A DNA stretch of 64,000 bases from Allobosea sp. BK604 (lineage in GTDB: Bacteria; Pseudomonadota; Alphaproteobacteria; Rhizobiales; Beijerinckiaceae): the NCBI RefSeq assembly GCF_004341515.1, contig NZ_SLZF01000004.1, forward strand, positions 372,001-436,000, given 5' to 3'. The notes under the pieces are model-generated. The model did no database searches, was not told the origin of the DNA, and saw only the letters and a program-made list of their open reading frames with translations. The translations under genes were made by a program, and so were the position numbers. This document shows positions 47,336 through 56,063 of this stretch, in pieces; position 1 is the first letter of the stretch; each line of letters opens with the position of its first letter.

Positions 47336-50110
47336 TCACTTGCGGCCGGCAAGCTTGTTCCACCAGCCACCGCGCTTCGGGCGGTCGGGATCGGCGGGCG
47401 TCAGCACGACCGCAACCGGCTCCTCGACAACAGTCTTGACCGGCTCGGGCTCGGGCGCCGGTTCCGGGGCGGCCTCGGGCTCCGGCTCAGGCGTGGCCGC
47501 GACAGGTTCCGGGGCGGGGGCAGGAGTGACCTCCGCCGGTGCCTCGGCTGCGCCGCCCTCGGTGATCGGGACGACTTTCTTGCGCGAGCGGCTGCGCTTG
47601 GGCTTCTCGGCCTCAGTAGCGGGAACCGGCTCGGCTGGCGCCTCCACGACGGGAGCAGCCTCGACGCTCTCCTCAGTCGCGGCCTTCTTGCTGCGGCTGC
47701 GACGGGCGCGCTTCGGCTTGGCCTCTTCCTCGGCCGCCTCTGCGGCAGGCGCCTCCGCAACCGGCTCGGCAGCAGCAGGAGCCTCCGCCACCGCTTCGGC
47801 TATCGCCGGCTGAGCTTCCTCGGCCGCGACGGCCTCGTCACTACCCTCGCCATCGGCCTCATCGCCTTCCTCGTCGCCCTCGGCATCGCTGCCGCCATCG
47901 AGCTGCTGGCCATTGGCGTCACGCTCGCCGCCACGCCGACGCCGGCGGCGACGGCGACGCTTGCGCCCACCTTCACCACGCTCGCCTTCGGAGCGCTCGC
48001 CTTGGGTCTCGGAGGAAGCGACGGCATCGTCGGCTTCGGCCTCCTCGGCTTCCGCCTCGGCGGCTGCGTCGAGCGCCTCGTCGTCGACGCTCGGAGCCAG
48101 CGCCTCGGCCTTGAACGGGCTTGGGATGACGCGGCCCTCATTGCCGACGAACTCGCCGCGCTCGACCTCGAAATAGCGCGTGCCGAGCAGGGCGGCATCG
48201 GCCGAGCAGGTGATGCTGATGTTGAAGCGCTCTTCGAGATCGTGGAGATGGGCGCGCTTCTGGTTGAGCACGTAGAGCGCCACTTCCGGCCGGGTGCGGA
48301 CGGTGAGGTTGTGCGCAGCGCTCTTGATCAGCGCCTCCTCCAGCGCGCGCAGGATCTGCAGCGCGACCGAAGCCGTCGAGCGGATCATGCCGGCGCCGGC
48401 GCAATGCGGGCAGGGAATTGACGAGCTCTCGAGCACGCCGGTGCGGATGCGCTGGCGCGACATCTCGAGCAGGCCGAAGGCCGAGATGCGGCCGACCTGG
48501 ATGCGGGCGCGATCGTTCTTCAGGCACTCCTTGAGCTTCTTCTCGACGGCGCGGTTGTTGCGGTTCTCCTCCATGTCGATGAAATCGATCACGATGAGAC
48601 CGGCAAGGTCGCGCAGCCTGAGCTGCCTGGAGATCTCCTCCGCCGCTTCGAGATTGGTCTTGAGCGCCGTGTCCTCGATATTGTGCTCGCGGGTCGAGCG
48701 GCCCGAGTTGATGTCGATCGCGACCAGCGCTTCCGTCTGATTGATGACGATGTAGCCGCCGGACTTGAGCGTCACCGTGTTTGAGAACATCGCGTCGAGC
48801 TGGCTCTCGACGCCGAAGGCGGCGAAGAGCGGCGTCTGCTCGCGATAGGCCTTCACGCTCTTGGCATGGCTCGGCATGAGCATGCGCATGAAGTCCTTGG
48901 CCTCGCGATAGCCCTCGTCGCCGGCGACGTGAACTTCGTCGATATCCTTGTTGTAGAGGTCGCGGATCGAGCGCTTGACGAGGTTGCCCTCTTCATAGAC
49001 CAGCGCGGGCGCAACGGAAGCGAGCGTCAGCTCGCGCACGCTCTCCCACATCCGCATCAGGTATTCGTAATCGCGCTTGATCTCGACCTTGGTGCGCGAT
49101 GCGCCGGCCGTGCGCAGGATGATGCCCATCCCCTCCGGAACCTCGAGTTCCTGGGCGATCTCCTTCAGGCGCTTGCGATCCTCGGCATTGGTGATCTTGC
49201 GCGAGATGCCGCCGCCCTTGCCGGTATTCGGCATCAGCACGGAATAGCGGCCGGCGAGCGAGAGATAGGTGGTGAGCGCCGCGCCCTTGTTGCCGCGCTC
49301 CTCCTTGACGACCTGGACCAGGATGATCTGGCGGCGCTTGATCACCTCCTGGATCTTGTACTGGCGGCGGGTGTGGCGCGGGCGCTCGGGCATGTCGTCG
49401 AGGGCGTCGCCGCCACCGAGCTGTTCCGGCTCCTCCTGCGGCTCGTCGCCGCCATCCTCGCCGTCCTCGTCCTCATCGGACTGGCGGCGGCGGGCCTCGG
49501 CGTCCTCGGTCGCTTCCGGCGCCTCGGCTTCCGCCTCGACGGTCTCGGCTTCGACAGTCTCCGAAGCCTCAGTCTCGAAGGTCAGCGGGGCGGCGTTCTC
49601 GGCCGCGTCCTCGGATTGCGATTCGGTGATCGCCGGCGCGAACTCCTCACCGAAGGCGGGCGCGCCCTCGTTGACCATCGCGGCTTCCTTGCCGTCGGTC
49701 TCGACCTCGGCGCTGATCGTCTCGTCGCTGGTCGCGGCCTTCTTGGCGCGGCCGTCGCGGTCACGGCGGTTGCGTCGGCCGCGCTTCTCGCGGCGCTCCT
49801 CGTCGCGCTCTTCCTCGCGCTCGGCCCGCGCCTCCTCGGCGATCAGGGCCTGCCGGTCTGCGACGGGAATCTGGTAGTAATCCGGATGGATTTCCGAGAA
49901 GGCGAGGAAGCCGTGGCGGTTGCCGCCATATTCGACGAAGGCTGCCTGGAGCGAGGGTTCGACCCGCGTCACCTTCGCCAGGTAAATATTGCCCCGCAGC
50001 GGTTTGCGGCTGGCGGATTCGAAATCAAACTCTTCGACGCGCGAGCCGCGGACCACAACGACCCGGGTCTCTTCCGGGTGTGTGGCGTCGATAAGCATCT
50101 TGTTGGCCAT
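47336..50110 (-). CDS. rne: Ribonuclease E/G
   Basis: This is the main endonuclease of mRNA decay and rRNA processing and the scaffold of the degradosome. In 924 residues the S1 RNA-binding domain (from about residue 36, RGNIYLAKVTRVEPSLQAAFVEYG) is split by a long acidic and basic insertion (about 90-255). The catalytic core follows, with the metal-binding aspartates in LVAIDINSGR and LIVIDFIDM. The zinc-link CPHCAGAG holds the dimer together. The last 270 residues are Ala/Glu-rich with basic patches and end GGWWNKLAGRK, the expected scaffold tail. An unusual 590-base gap lies upstream, where rne leaders often allow autoregulation. Confidence 0.96.
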   Translation of the reverse strand: MANKMLIDATHPEETRVVVVRGSRVEEFDFESASRKPLRGNIYLAKVTRVEPSLQAAFVEYGGNRHGFLAFSEIHPDYYQIPVADRQALIAEEARAEREEERDEERREKRGRRNRRDRDGRAKKAATSDETISAEVETDGKEAAMVNEGAPAFGEEFAPAITESQSEDAAENAAPLTFETEASETVEAETVEAEAEAPEATEDAEARRRQSDEDEDGEDGGDEPQEEPEQLGGGDALDDMPERPRHTRRQYKIQEVIKRRQIILVQVVKEERGNKGAALTTYLSLAGRYSVLMPNTGKGGGISRKITNAEDRKRLKEIAQELEVPEGMGIILRTAGASRTKVEIKRDYEYLMRMWESVRELTLASVAPALVYEEGNLVKRSIRDLYNKDIDEVHVAGDEGYREAKDFMRMLMPSHAKSVKAYREQTPLFAAFGVESQLDAMFSNTVTLKSGGYIVINQTEALVAIDINSGRSTREHNIEDTALKTNLEAAEEISRQLRLRDLAGLIVIDFIDMEENRNNRAVEKKLKECLKNDRARIQVGRISAFGLLEMSRQRIRTGVLESSSIPCPHCAGAGMIRSTASVALQILRALEEALIKSAAHNLTVRTRPEVALYVLNQKRAHLHDLEERFNISITCSADAALLGTRYFEVERGEFVGNEGRVIPSPFKAEALAPSVDDEALDAAAEAEAEEAEADDAVASSETQGERSEGERGEGGRKRRRRRRRRRGGERDANGQQLDGGSDAEGDEEGDEADGEGSDEAVAAEEAQPAIAEAVAEAPAAAEPVAEAPAAEAAEEEAKPKRARRSRSKKAATEESVEAAPVVEAPAEPVPATEAEKPKRSRSRKKVVPITEGGAAEAPAEVTPAPAPEPVAATPEPEPEAAPEPAPEPEPVKTVVEEPVAVVLTPADPDRPKRGGWWNKLAGRK

Positions 50111-50697
50111 AAGACGTTTCCATTGGCGCAGCGGCCTTCACCCGCCGGGCTGCGGAAGAGAATCCGCTGCCGCGGGCAGGGGCGCCGCGCATAAGCCGGA
50201 TTTGACCGGCATGTTGCAGGAGGGTTTGTTCGATCAGGACGTGATGACGGATCGGGGAACCCGGTCGGGCAACAAGCCCGCCGCAGCCCCGAAGGTATGG
50301 ACGATGCACCGGTAAGCTAAGCGGCGTCGTATGCCCCGACATCTGACCTGACCTGCGGCGTGCCGATGGCGCACCGCGTTTGCACGCTCGCGGGACTGGA
50401 CTGGCGCCGAACTCGTGCCTGACGCCAGCCGTCCGCGGACGATCCGTTAGCGGCTGCCTTGCCGCGACCGCACCCGAATGGGGCGGCCACCCGGCCTGCC
50501 TTGGCGCCAACGGATCCTCGGATCCGGATGCGCCACAAGCAGCTTCGCAATGCAGCCATCTCCATTACAGACAGGTGACAGTGATTTGCAAGCCACATCG
50601 CAAGGCAATCGCCCGGTGGGAGCCTTGACGGCGGTTCACCCCGGGAAGAGCACGTGGTAACCCGCTGTTAAAGGTTCGCGCCATCCATGGTTAAATC
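50111..50697. other. Long gene-free region between rne and the amidase gene (divergent)
   Basis: About 590 bases with two promoters to place and no convincing gene. A small stem GCCGG-6-CCGGC lies near 50194-50209 in what should be the rne 5' leader. RNase E genes usually have long leaders through which the enzyme controls its own message; a hairpin-rich leader would fit. Short open frames here look random. Confidence 0.45.
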
Positions 50698-51990
50698 TTG
50701 GTGACGCAAATAGGGAGCATTCCCCTGTCGCTCCGCTTTCGCTCACGTAGTGCCGGTCAGGGCAAATTTCCAGCATCAGGCGTTGTCTGCCTGCTGTTCG
50801 GGGCTTGGCTCGCGCTGACGTCCGGCACCGCAGTGGTCGCCAATTCCGCCAAGCCCAGCAATGAATTTCCGGTCGCGACCGATGCGAAGATCGAGCAGGT
50901 CGGCGACATCGTGCGGCTGACCCTGGCGCTGTCGCGCCCGGTCGAGGTCGGCACCTCCGTCATGGCGGCGCCGGACCGCGCCATCATCGAATTGCCTTCG
51001 GTCAATTTCCAGGTCCAGCCCGGCGCGACCAGGAAGAGCGTCGGCTTCGTCAGCGCCTTCCGCTTCGGCCTGTTCACGGCCGACAAATCCCGAATCATCC
51101 TCGATCTCTCGCAGCCGGCCATCATCTCCCGCGCCGAGATGCGCAGCCAGCGCGGCGGTTTCGGCGAGCTGGTGGTCGAGCTGAAACGGGTGAGCCGGGC
51201 CGAGTTCCAGGCTGCGGCGAACACGCCGTCTCGCCAGCCGGCCGAGCCGCCTCCCGCGCCGGCCAAGCCGCACGGTGATTCCCGCCAGCTCGTGGTGATC
51301 GATCCGGGCCATGGCGGTATCGATCCAGGCGCCGTCGTCGCTGCGGTCGAGGAGAAAGCGGTCGTTCTCGCCTTTGGGCTCGGCCTGAAGGAGCAGCTCG
51401 AGGCAAGCGGGCGCTACCGTGTGATGATGACGCGCGACGAGGATCGTTTCGTGCCGCTCGGCGAGCGCGTCCGGATCGCGCGCACCGCCGGAGCCGACCT
51501 GTTTATCTCGATCCATGCCGATTCGCTGACGCGGGCACAGGATGTGCGCGGCGCCACGGTCTATACCGGCTCGGAACGGGCCACCGACGCCGAGTCGGCC
51601 CGGCTGGCCGCCAAGGAAAACCAGGCCGATGCCGTCGCCGGCCTCGATGTCGCCGAGGAGGTGCAGGATGTGGCCGGCATCCTGATGGACCTCGCCAAGC
51701 GCGAGACACGGACCTTCTCGTCACTCTTTGCACGCAACCTCGTCGCGAAGCTCGGCGGCTCGGTGAAGATGCACAAGGTGCCGCTGCGCTCGGCCGGGTT
51801 CAGGGTGCTGACCGCGCCTGACGTGCCGTCGGTTCTGATCGAATTGGGGTATATGTCGAGCCCGAAGGATGCCGAGTTGCTGAACTCGGCGGAATGGCGG
51901 GCACAGGCGGTGGCCGCCGTCCGCACCGCGGTCGACAGCTATTTCGAACGCGGGCAGCCGGTCGGGAAAGCGGCGTCGAACCAGCGCTGA
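50698..51990 (+). CDS. N-acetylmuramoyl-L-alanine amidase (AmiC type)
   Basis: This periplasmic enzyme cuts the amide between muramic acid and the stem peptide, mainly at division. The 430-residue protein has a signal sequence (VVCLLFGAWLALTSGTAVVANS, cleavage near residue 48), an AMIN domain (about 55-160) and an amidase_3 domain (about 197-415). Zinc ligands and catalytic residues are visible: His in IDPGHGGIDPG, Glu in VEEKAVV, His in FISIHADS and Glu in VLIELGYMSS. The start is a TTG (50698) or the GTG directly after it; no ATG is well placed. It is followed by PBP1A. Confidence 0.94.
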   Translation: MVTQIGSIPLSLRFRSRSAGQGKFPASGVVCLLFGAWLALTSGTAVVANSAKPSNEFPVATDAKIEQVGDIVRLTLALSRPVEVGTSVMAAPDRAIIELPSVNFQVQPGATRKSVGFVSAFRFGLFTADKSRIILDLSQPAIISRAEMRSQRGGFGELVVELKRVSRAEFQAAANTPSRQPAEPPPAPAKPHGDSRQLVVIDPGHGGIDPGAVVAAVEEKAVVLAFGLGLKEQLEASGRYRVMMTRDEDRFVPLGERVRIARTAGADLFISIHADSLTRAQDVRGATVYTGSERATDAESARLAAKENQADAVAGLDVAEEVQDVAGILMDLAKRETRTFSSLFARNLVAKLGGSVKMHKVPLRSAGFRVLTAPDVPSVLIELGYMSSPKDAELLNSAEWRAQAVAAVRTAVDSYFERGQPVGKAASNQR

Positions 51991-52160
51991 GCGCTGCGCC
52001 GGCCATTAAAGAGGGTCTTGACGGTAATTTGTGGTGTTCAGGCCACGGTTCCGCCATTTCCGCCATGCTATAGACGTGATTTGGAAGCGACGAGGACTGA
52101 CGCGGCGAATCGGATGTGTCCGGCGCAAACCGCGCAGTGGAAGCAGGGGCTAGGGCCTTA

Positions 52161-54611
52161 ATGCGGTTTGTACTGCGATTCTTCGGATGGCTGTTCGCTG
52201 CGGGAGCGGTCGTCTTCGTCGTCGGCGCGCTCGGCGCGGCGGCGCTGATCTGGCATTACTCGAAGGACCTGCCCGACTCGGCGCAGCTGCGCGATTACGA
52301 GCCGCCGGTGATGACGCGCGTCCATGCCGGCGACGGCAGCCTGATCGCAGAATTCGCGCGCGAGCGCCGGCTTTATTTGCCGATCCAGGCCGTACCCAAG
52401 CTGATCATCGACGCTTACCTCTCGGCCGAAGACAAGAACTTCTACAAGCATGTCGGCGTCGATCCCGAAGGTCTCGTGCGCGCCGCGATCTCGAATTTCC
52501 GCAACCGCGGCTCGGGCCGCCGGCCGCAGGGCGCCTCGACCATCACCCAGCAGGTGGCGAAGAACTTCCTGGTCGGCTCGGAGGGCTCGCTCGAGCGCAA
52601 GATCCGCGAGGCGCTGGTGGCGCTGCGGATCGAGGCGACCTATTCGAAGGATAAGATCCTCGAGCTCTATCTGAACGAGATCTATCTCGGCGCGCCGGCG
52701 CCGGGGCAGGGCAGCTACGGCATCGCCGCGGCGGCGCTGAACTATTTCGGCAAGTCGGTGCATGAGCTCAACCTGCAGGAAGCCGCCTATCTGGCCGCCC
52801 TGCCGAAGGCGCCGACCGACCTGCATCCCTTCCGCAACCGCGAGCGCGCGATCGAGCGGCGCAACTACGTGCTCGACCGCATGGCCGAGAACGGCTTCGC
52901 CTCGCGTGAGGCAGTCGAGAAGGCGAAGGCTTCGCCGCTCGGCGTCAACCCGCGCTCGGTTTCGCCGAACAATATCGCTGCCGGCTATTTCGCCGAGGAG
53001 ATCCGGCGCGAGCTGCAGGACCGCTATGGCGAGAAGAAGCTGCTCGAAGGCGGGCTCTCGGTGCGCTCCACCGTCGATCCGAAGATGCAGCTGCTCGCCC
53101 GCAAGGCGCTGGTCGACGGTCTCGTGCGCTTCGACGAGGCGCGCGGCTGGCGCGGCGCCATCCAGAAGCTCGATATCACCGCCCGCGACTGGGGCCTTCC
53201 GCTCGGCGAATTGCCGGTGCTCGGCGACGTCTCGCCCTGGCGTCTCGCCGTCGTGCTCGACGTCGCCGGCGATAGTGCCCGGCTCGGCCTGCACCCGATG
53301 CGCGACAATTCCGGCGCGCTGCTGAACGACCGCCAGACGGTGACGCTCGGCCCCGACGGCATCCGCTGGACGCGGCGCGCCCGCGTCAGTCAGGCGGTCT
53401 CGGCCGGCGACGTGGTCTATGTCGAGCCGCTCGACGGCAAGCCCGGCCAGGTCCGCCTGCGCCAGATGCCTGAGGTCAACGGCGCCATCACCGTGATGGA
53501 CCCGCAATCGGGCCGCGTGCTCGCCATGGTCGGCGGCTTCTCGCATGACCAGTCCGAGTTCAACCGCGCGACGCAGGCGCTGCGCCAGCCCGGCTCGTCC
53601 TTCAAGCCCTTCGTCTACGCGACCGCGCTCGACAATGGCTACACGCCGTCGAGCATCGTGCTCGACGCGCCGATCGAGATCGACCAGGGCGGCGGCCTCG
53701 GCATGTGGCGGCCGGAGAACTATGACGGCAAGTCGACCGGGCCGCGTACGCTGCGCTACGGCATCCAGTTCTCGAAGAACCTGATGACGGTGCGTCTCGC
53801 CAAGGATGTCGGCATGCCGCTGATCGCGGAATATGCCCGCCGCTTCGGCATCTATGACGACATGCTGCCAGTGCTCTCGATGGCGCTCGGCGCTGGCGAG
53901 ACCACGGTGATGCGCATGACCGCGGCCTATTCGATGCTGGTCAACGGCGGCAAGCGCATCCGCCCGACCCTGATCGACCGGATCCAGGACCGCATGGGCG
54001 CGACGATCTACCGGCACGACCAGCGCGTCTGCGAAGGCTGCAATGCCGATAAATGGACGAACCAGCGCGAGCCGCGCCTGATCGACAACCGCGACCAGGT
54101 GCTCGACCCGCTGACCGCCTACCAGATGGTCTCGCTGCTCGAAGGCGTGGTCCAGAACGGCACGGCGCAGGTGGTCAAGGCGGTCGGCAAGCCGCTCGCC
54201 GGCAAGACCGGCACGACCAACGAGGCCAAGGACGTCTGGTTCGTCGGCTTCTCGCCTGATCTCGCCGTCGGTGTCTATATGGGCTTCGACAAGCCGAAGT
54301 CGCTCGGCAACTCGGCGACGGCAGGCCAGTATGCCGCGCCGATCTTCCGCGATTTCATGATGGCGGCGCTGAAGGACAAGCCTGCGACCCCGTTCCGCGT
54401 GCCGCCCGGCATCAAGCTGATCCGGGTCGATCCGCGCACCGGCATGCGTGCCGGCGGTGAGGGCGGCATCCTCGAGGCCTTCAAGCCGGGCACCGCACCG
54501 CCGGACAGCTACTCGGTGATCGGCGCTGCGGGCGATGGCGGCGGCGGGGCGCTCAGCGTCGCGCCTTCCGGTGGACGCGGCGTCGGTTCCGGCACCGGCG
54601 GGCTCTACTGA
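52161..54611 (+). CDS. mrcA: Penicillin-binding protein 1A (bifunctional transglycosylase/transpeptidase)
   Basis: PBP1A polymerises and cross-links peptidoglycan. The 816-residue protein has one N-terminal membrane helix (about 8-30) and a GT51 transglycosylase domain (about 55-230, with catalytic Glu in SAEDKNFYKHVG and GASTITQQVAKN). An OB-type insert follows, then the transpeptidase domain with the serine motif GSSFKPF, the SxN motif in FSKNLM and KTGTTN. The C-terminal tail is Gly-rich. I chose the ATG at 52161 because the membrane helix follows directly. It lies 170 bases after the amidase gene. Confidence 0.96.
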   Translation: MRFVLRFFGWLFAAGAVVFVVGALGAAALIWHYSKDLPDSAQLRDYEPPVMTRVHAGDGSLIAEFARERRLYLPIQAVPKLIIDAYLSAEDKNFYKHVGVDPEGLVRAAISNFRNRGSGRRPQGASTITQQVAKNFLVGSEGSLERKIREALVALRIEATYSKDKILELYLNEIYLGAPAPGQGSYGIAAAALNYFGKSVHELNLQEAAYLAALPKAPTDLHPFRNRERAIERRNYVLDRMAENGFASREAVEKAKASPLGVNPRSVSPNNIAAGYFAEEIRRELQDRYGEKKLLEGGLSVRSTVDPKMQLLARKALVDGLVRFDEARGWRGAIQKLDITARDWGLPLGELPVLGDVSPWRLAVVLDVAGDSARLGLHPMRDNSGALLNDRQTVTLGPDGIRWTRRARVSQAVSAGDVVYVEPLDGKPGQVRLRQMPEVNGAITVMDPQSGRVLAMVGGFSHDQSEFNRATQALRQPGSSFKPFVYATALDNGYTPSSIVLDAPIEIDQGGGLGMWRPENYDGKSTGPRTLRYGIQFSKNLMTVRLAKDVGMPLIAEYARRFGIYDDMLPVLSMALGAGETTVMRMTAAYSMLVNGGKRIRPTLIDRIQDRMGATIYRHDQRVCEGCNADKWTNQREPRLIDNRDQVLDPLTAYQMVSLLEGVVQNGTAQVVKAVGKPLAGKTGTTNEAKDVWFVGFSPDLAVGVYMGFDKPKSLGNSATAGQYAAPIFRDFMMAALKDKPATPFRVPPGIKLIRVDPRTGMRAGGEGGILEAFKPGTAPPDSYSVIGAAGDGGGGALSVAPSGGRGVGSGTGGLY

Positions 54612-54630
54612 GCCCGTCAGGACAGTCGTA

Positions 54631-54652
54631 ATGCTCGGGCTCGCCCGAGCAT
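54631..54652. repeat. Perfect hairpin after the PBP1A gene
   Basis: The 10-base arms ATGCTCGGGC and GCCCGAGCAT have a 2-base loop, 20 bases after the PBP1A stop. No T-run follows, so it may act as a weak terminator or be a REP-like unit. Confidence 0.6.
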
Positions 54653-54695
54653 CCCATGACGAAAGAGCTCGATCGGCCACGATTCTTCGGCCAGG

Positions 54696-54729
54696 ATTCC
54701 CGGGCCTGCATTTCGCGTAGCCCGGGAAT
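54696..54729. repeat. Palindromic CCCGGGAAT-type repeat
   Basis: ATTCCCGGGC and GCCCGGGAAT form perfect 10-base arms around a 14-base loop in the gap before prfB. The same motif type occurs in the palindrome at 8213-8293. Confidence 0.6.
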
Positions 54730-54817
54730 GACGCCATGCCGGCGTTTACACATCGGCCTTTCGCCCCTATCTCCAGCGCTCCAACGCACAATCCTCAACG
54801 GAAGCCCTGTTCGAATC

Positions 54818-55946
54818 ATGCGTCCCGAAGCCCAGACCAATCTCGACAACGCCAAGCAGTCGATCGGACTGCTGAGGAGGCATCTTTGACTGGGATGTCG
54901 CACAACGACGTCTCGCTGAGCTGAACGCGCTCTCCGAAGGCCCCGATTTCTGGAACGATGCCGAGCAGGCGCAGAAGCTGATGCGCGAGCGCACTGCGCT
55001 CGAAACCCAGATCGAGGGCATCACCAAGCTCGAGCGCGACCTCGATGACGCGCTGACTCTGATCGAGCTCGGCGAGATGGAGGAGGACGAGGCCACCATT
55101 TCGGAGGGCGAATCGGCGATCAGCACGGTCCAGGCCGAGGCTGCGCGGCTCCAGGTCGAATCGCTGCTTTCGGGCGAGGCCGACATGCTCGACACCTATC
55201 TCGAGATCCATCCCGGCGCCGGTGGCACCGAGAGCCAGGACTGGGCCGAGATGCTGTTCCGGATGTACCGGCGCTGGGGCGAGCGGCGGAAGTTCAAGGT
55301 CGAGACGCTCGACTACCAGGACGGCGACACGGCCGGCATCAAGTCTGCGACGCTCGTGCTCAAGGGCCACAATGCCTATGGCTGGCTCAAGACCGAGTCG
55401 GGCGTGCATCGGCTGGTGCGGATCTCGCCCTTCGATTCCAACGCACGGCGACAGACCTCGTTTGCCTCCGTCTGGGTCTATCCGGTGGTCGATGACCGCA
55501 TCCAGATCGACATCAAGGAATCGGATTGCCGGATCGACACCTACCGCTCGTCCGGCGCCGGCGGCCAGCACGTCAACACCACCGATTCCGCGGTGCGCAT
55601 CACCCATCTCCCGACCGGGATCGCGGTGGCCTGCCAGCAGGAGCGCTCGCAGCACAAGAACAAGGCCAAGGCCTGGGACATGCTGCGCGCCCGGCTCTAC
55701 GAGGTGGAGCTGAAGAAGCGCGAGGAAAAGGCCAATGCCGAGGCGGCCTCGAAGACCGATATCGGCTGGGGCCACCAGATCCGCTCCTACGTGCTGCAGC
55801 CCTATCAACTCGTGAAGGATCTGCGCACCGGCGTCGCTTCGACCGCGCCGTCCGACGTGCTCGACGGCGATCTCGACCCGTTCATGGAGGCTTCGCTGGC
55901 GCAGCGGGTCTATGGCACGGAAGTCGAGGTCGAGGATATCGACTAG
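54818..55946 (+). CDS. prfB: Peptide chain release factor 2, with programmed +1 frameshift
   Basis: RF2 ends translation at UAA and UGA. The gene is in two frames: 54818-54886 (23 codons, ending LLRRHL) and 54888-55946, joined by a +1 shift at CTT TGA C. The joined product has 375 residues and continues without a gap as LLRRHL-DWDVAQRRLAELNA. The codon-recognition segment RISPFDS and the catalytic GGQ motif (SSGAGGQHVNTTDSAVR) are visible. At low RF2 the UGA is read slowly and the ribosome shifts, so the protein controls its own amount. Reading only the second frame from 54981 would miss the N-terminus. Confidence 0.96.
54875..54890 (+). promoter_or_regulatory. Programmed frameshift site of prfB
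   Basis: AGGAGG (54875-54880), three bases, then CTT TGA C (54884-54890): the same arrangement as in E. coli prfB, with an internal Shine-Dalgarno sequence that pushes the ribosome forward one base at the slowly read UGA stop. Confidence 0.95.
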
Positions 55947-55976
55947 GGCCGTTCGTGATCCTTCGAAACACGGAAC

Positions 55977-56046
55977 TGCCCTAGATCTTTGTTTTATCGC
56001 ATTTTCTTCGCGCGAACCGGTGTCCACTTCGCTCGAAAATGCTTTC
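55977..56046 (+). repeat. Dispersed intergenic repeat, family A, copy 4 (right half)
   Basis: From TTTGTTTTATCGCATTTTCTTC to GAAAATGCTTTC the sequence follows the right part of the element at 46710-46816 with few changes. It lies 30 bases after the prfB stop and just before the SGNH hydrolase gene. CTAGGGC at the prfB stop and GCCCTAG at the copy's left edge form an inverted repeat. Confidence 0.75.
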
Positions 56047-56063
56047 GCCACCGGGAGCCGGGC

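Noticed and set aside
47294..50194. Long plus-strand open frames opposite rne
   Set aside because: Repetitive Ala/Leu/Gly/Ser translations arise from the antisense of the Ala/Glu-rich RNase E tail; no independent start signal or family.
52158..54791. 877-codon minus-strand frame opposite the PBP1A gene
   Set aside because: Pure antisense shadow; His/Arg/Asp-rich composition and no motifs.
54981..55946. prfB as a 321-codon gene starting at 54981
   Set aside because: Conserved RF2 sequence continues upstream to the frameshift site and the true start at 54818.
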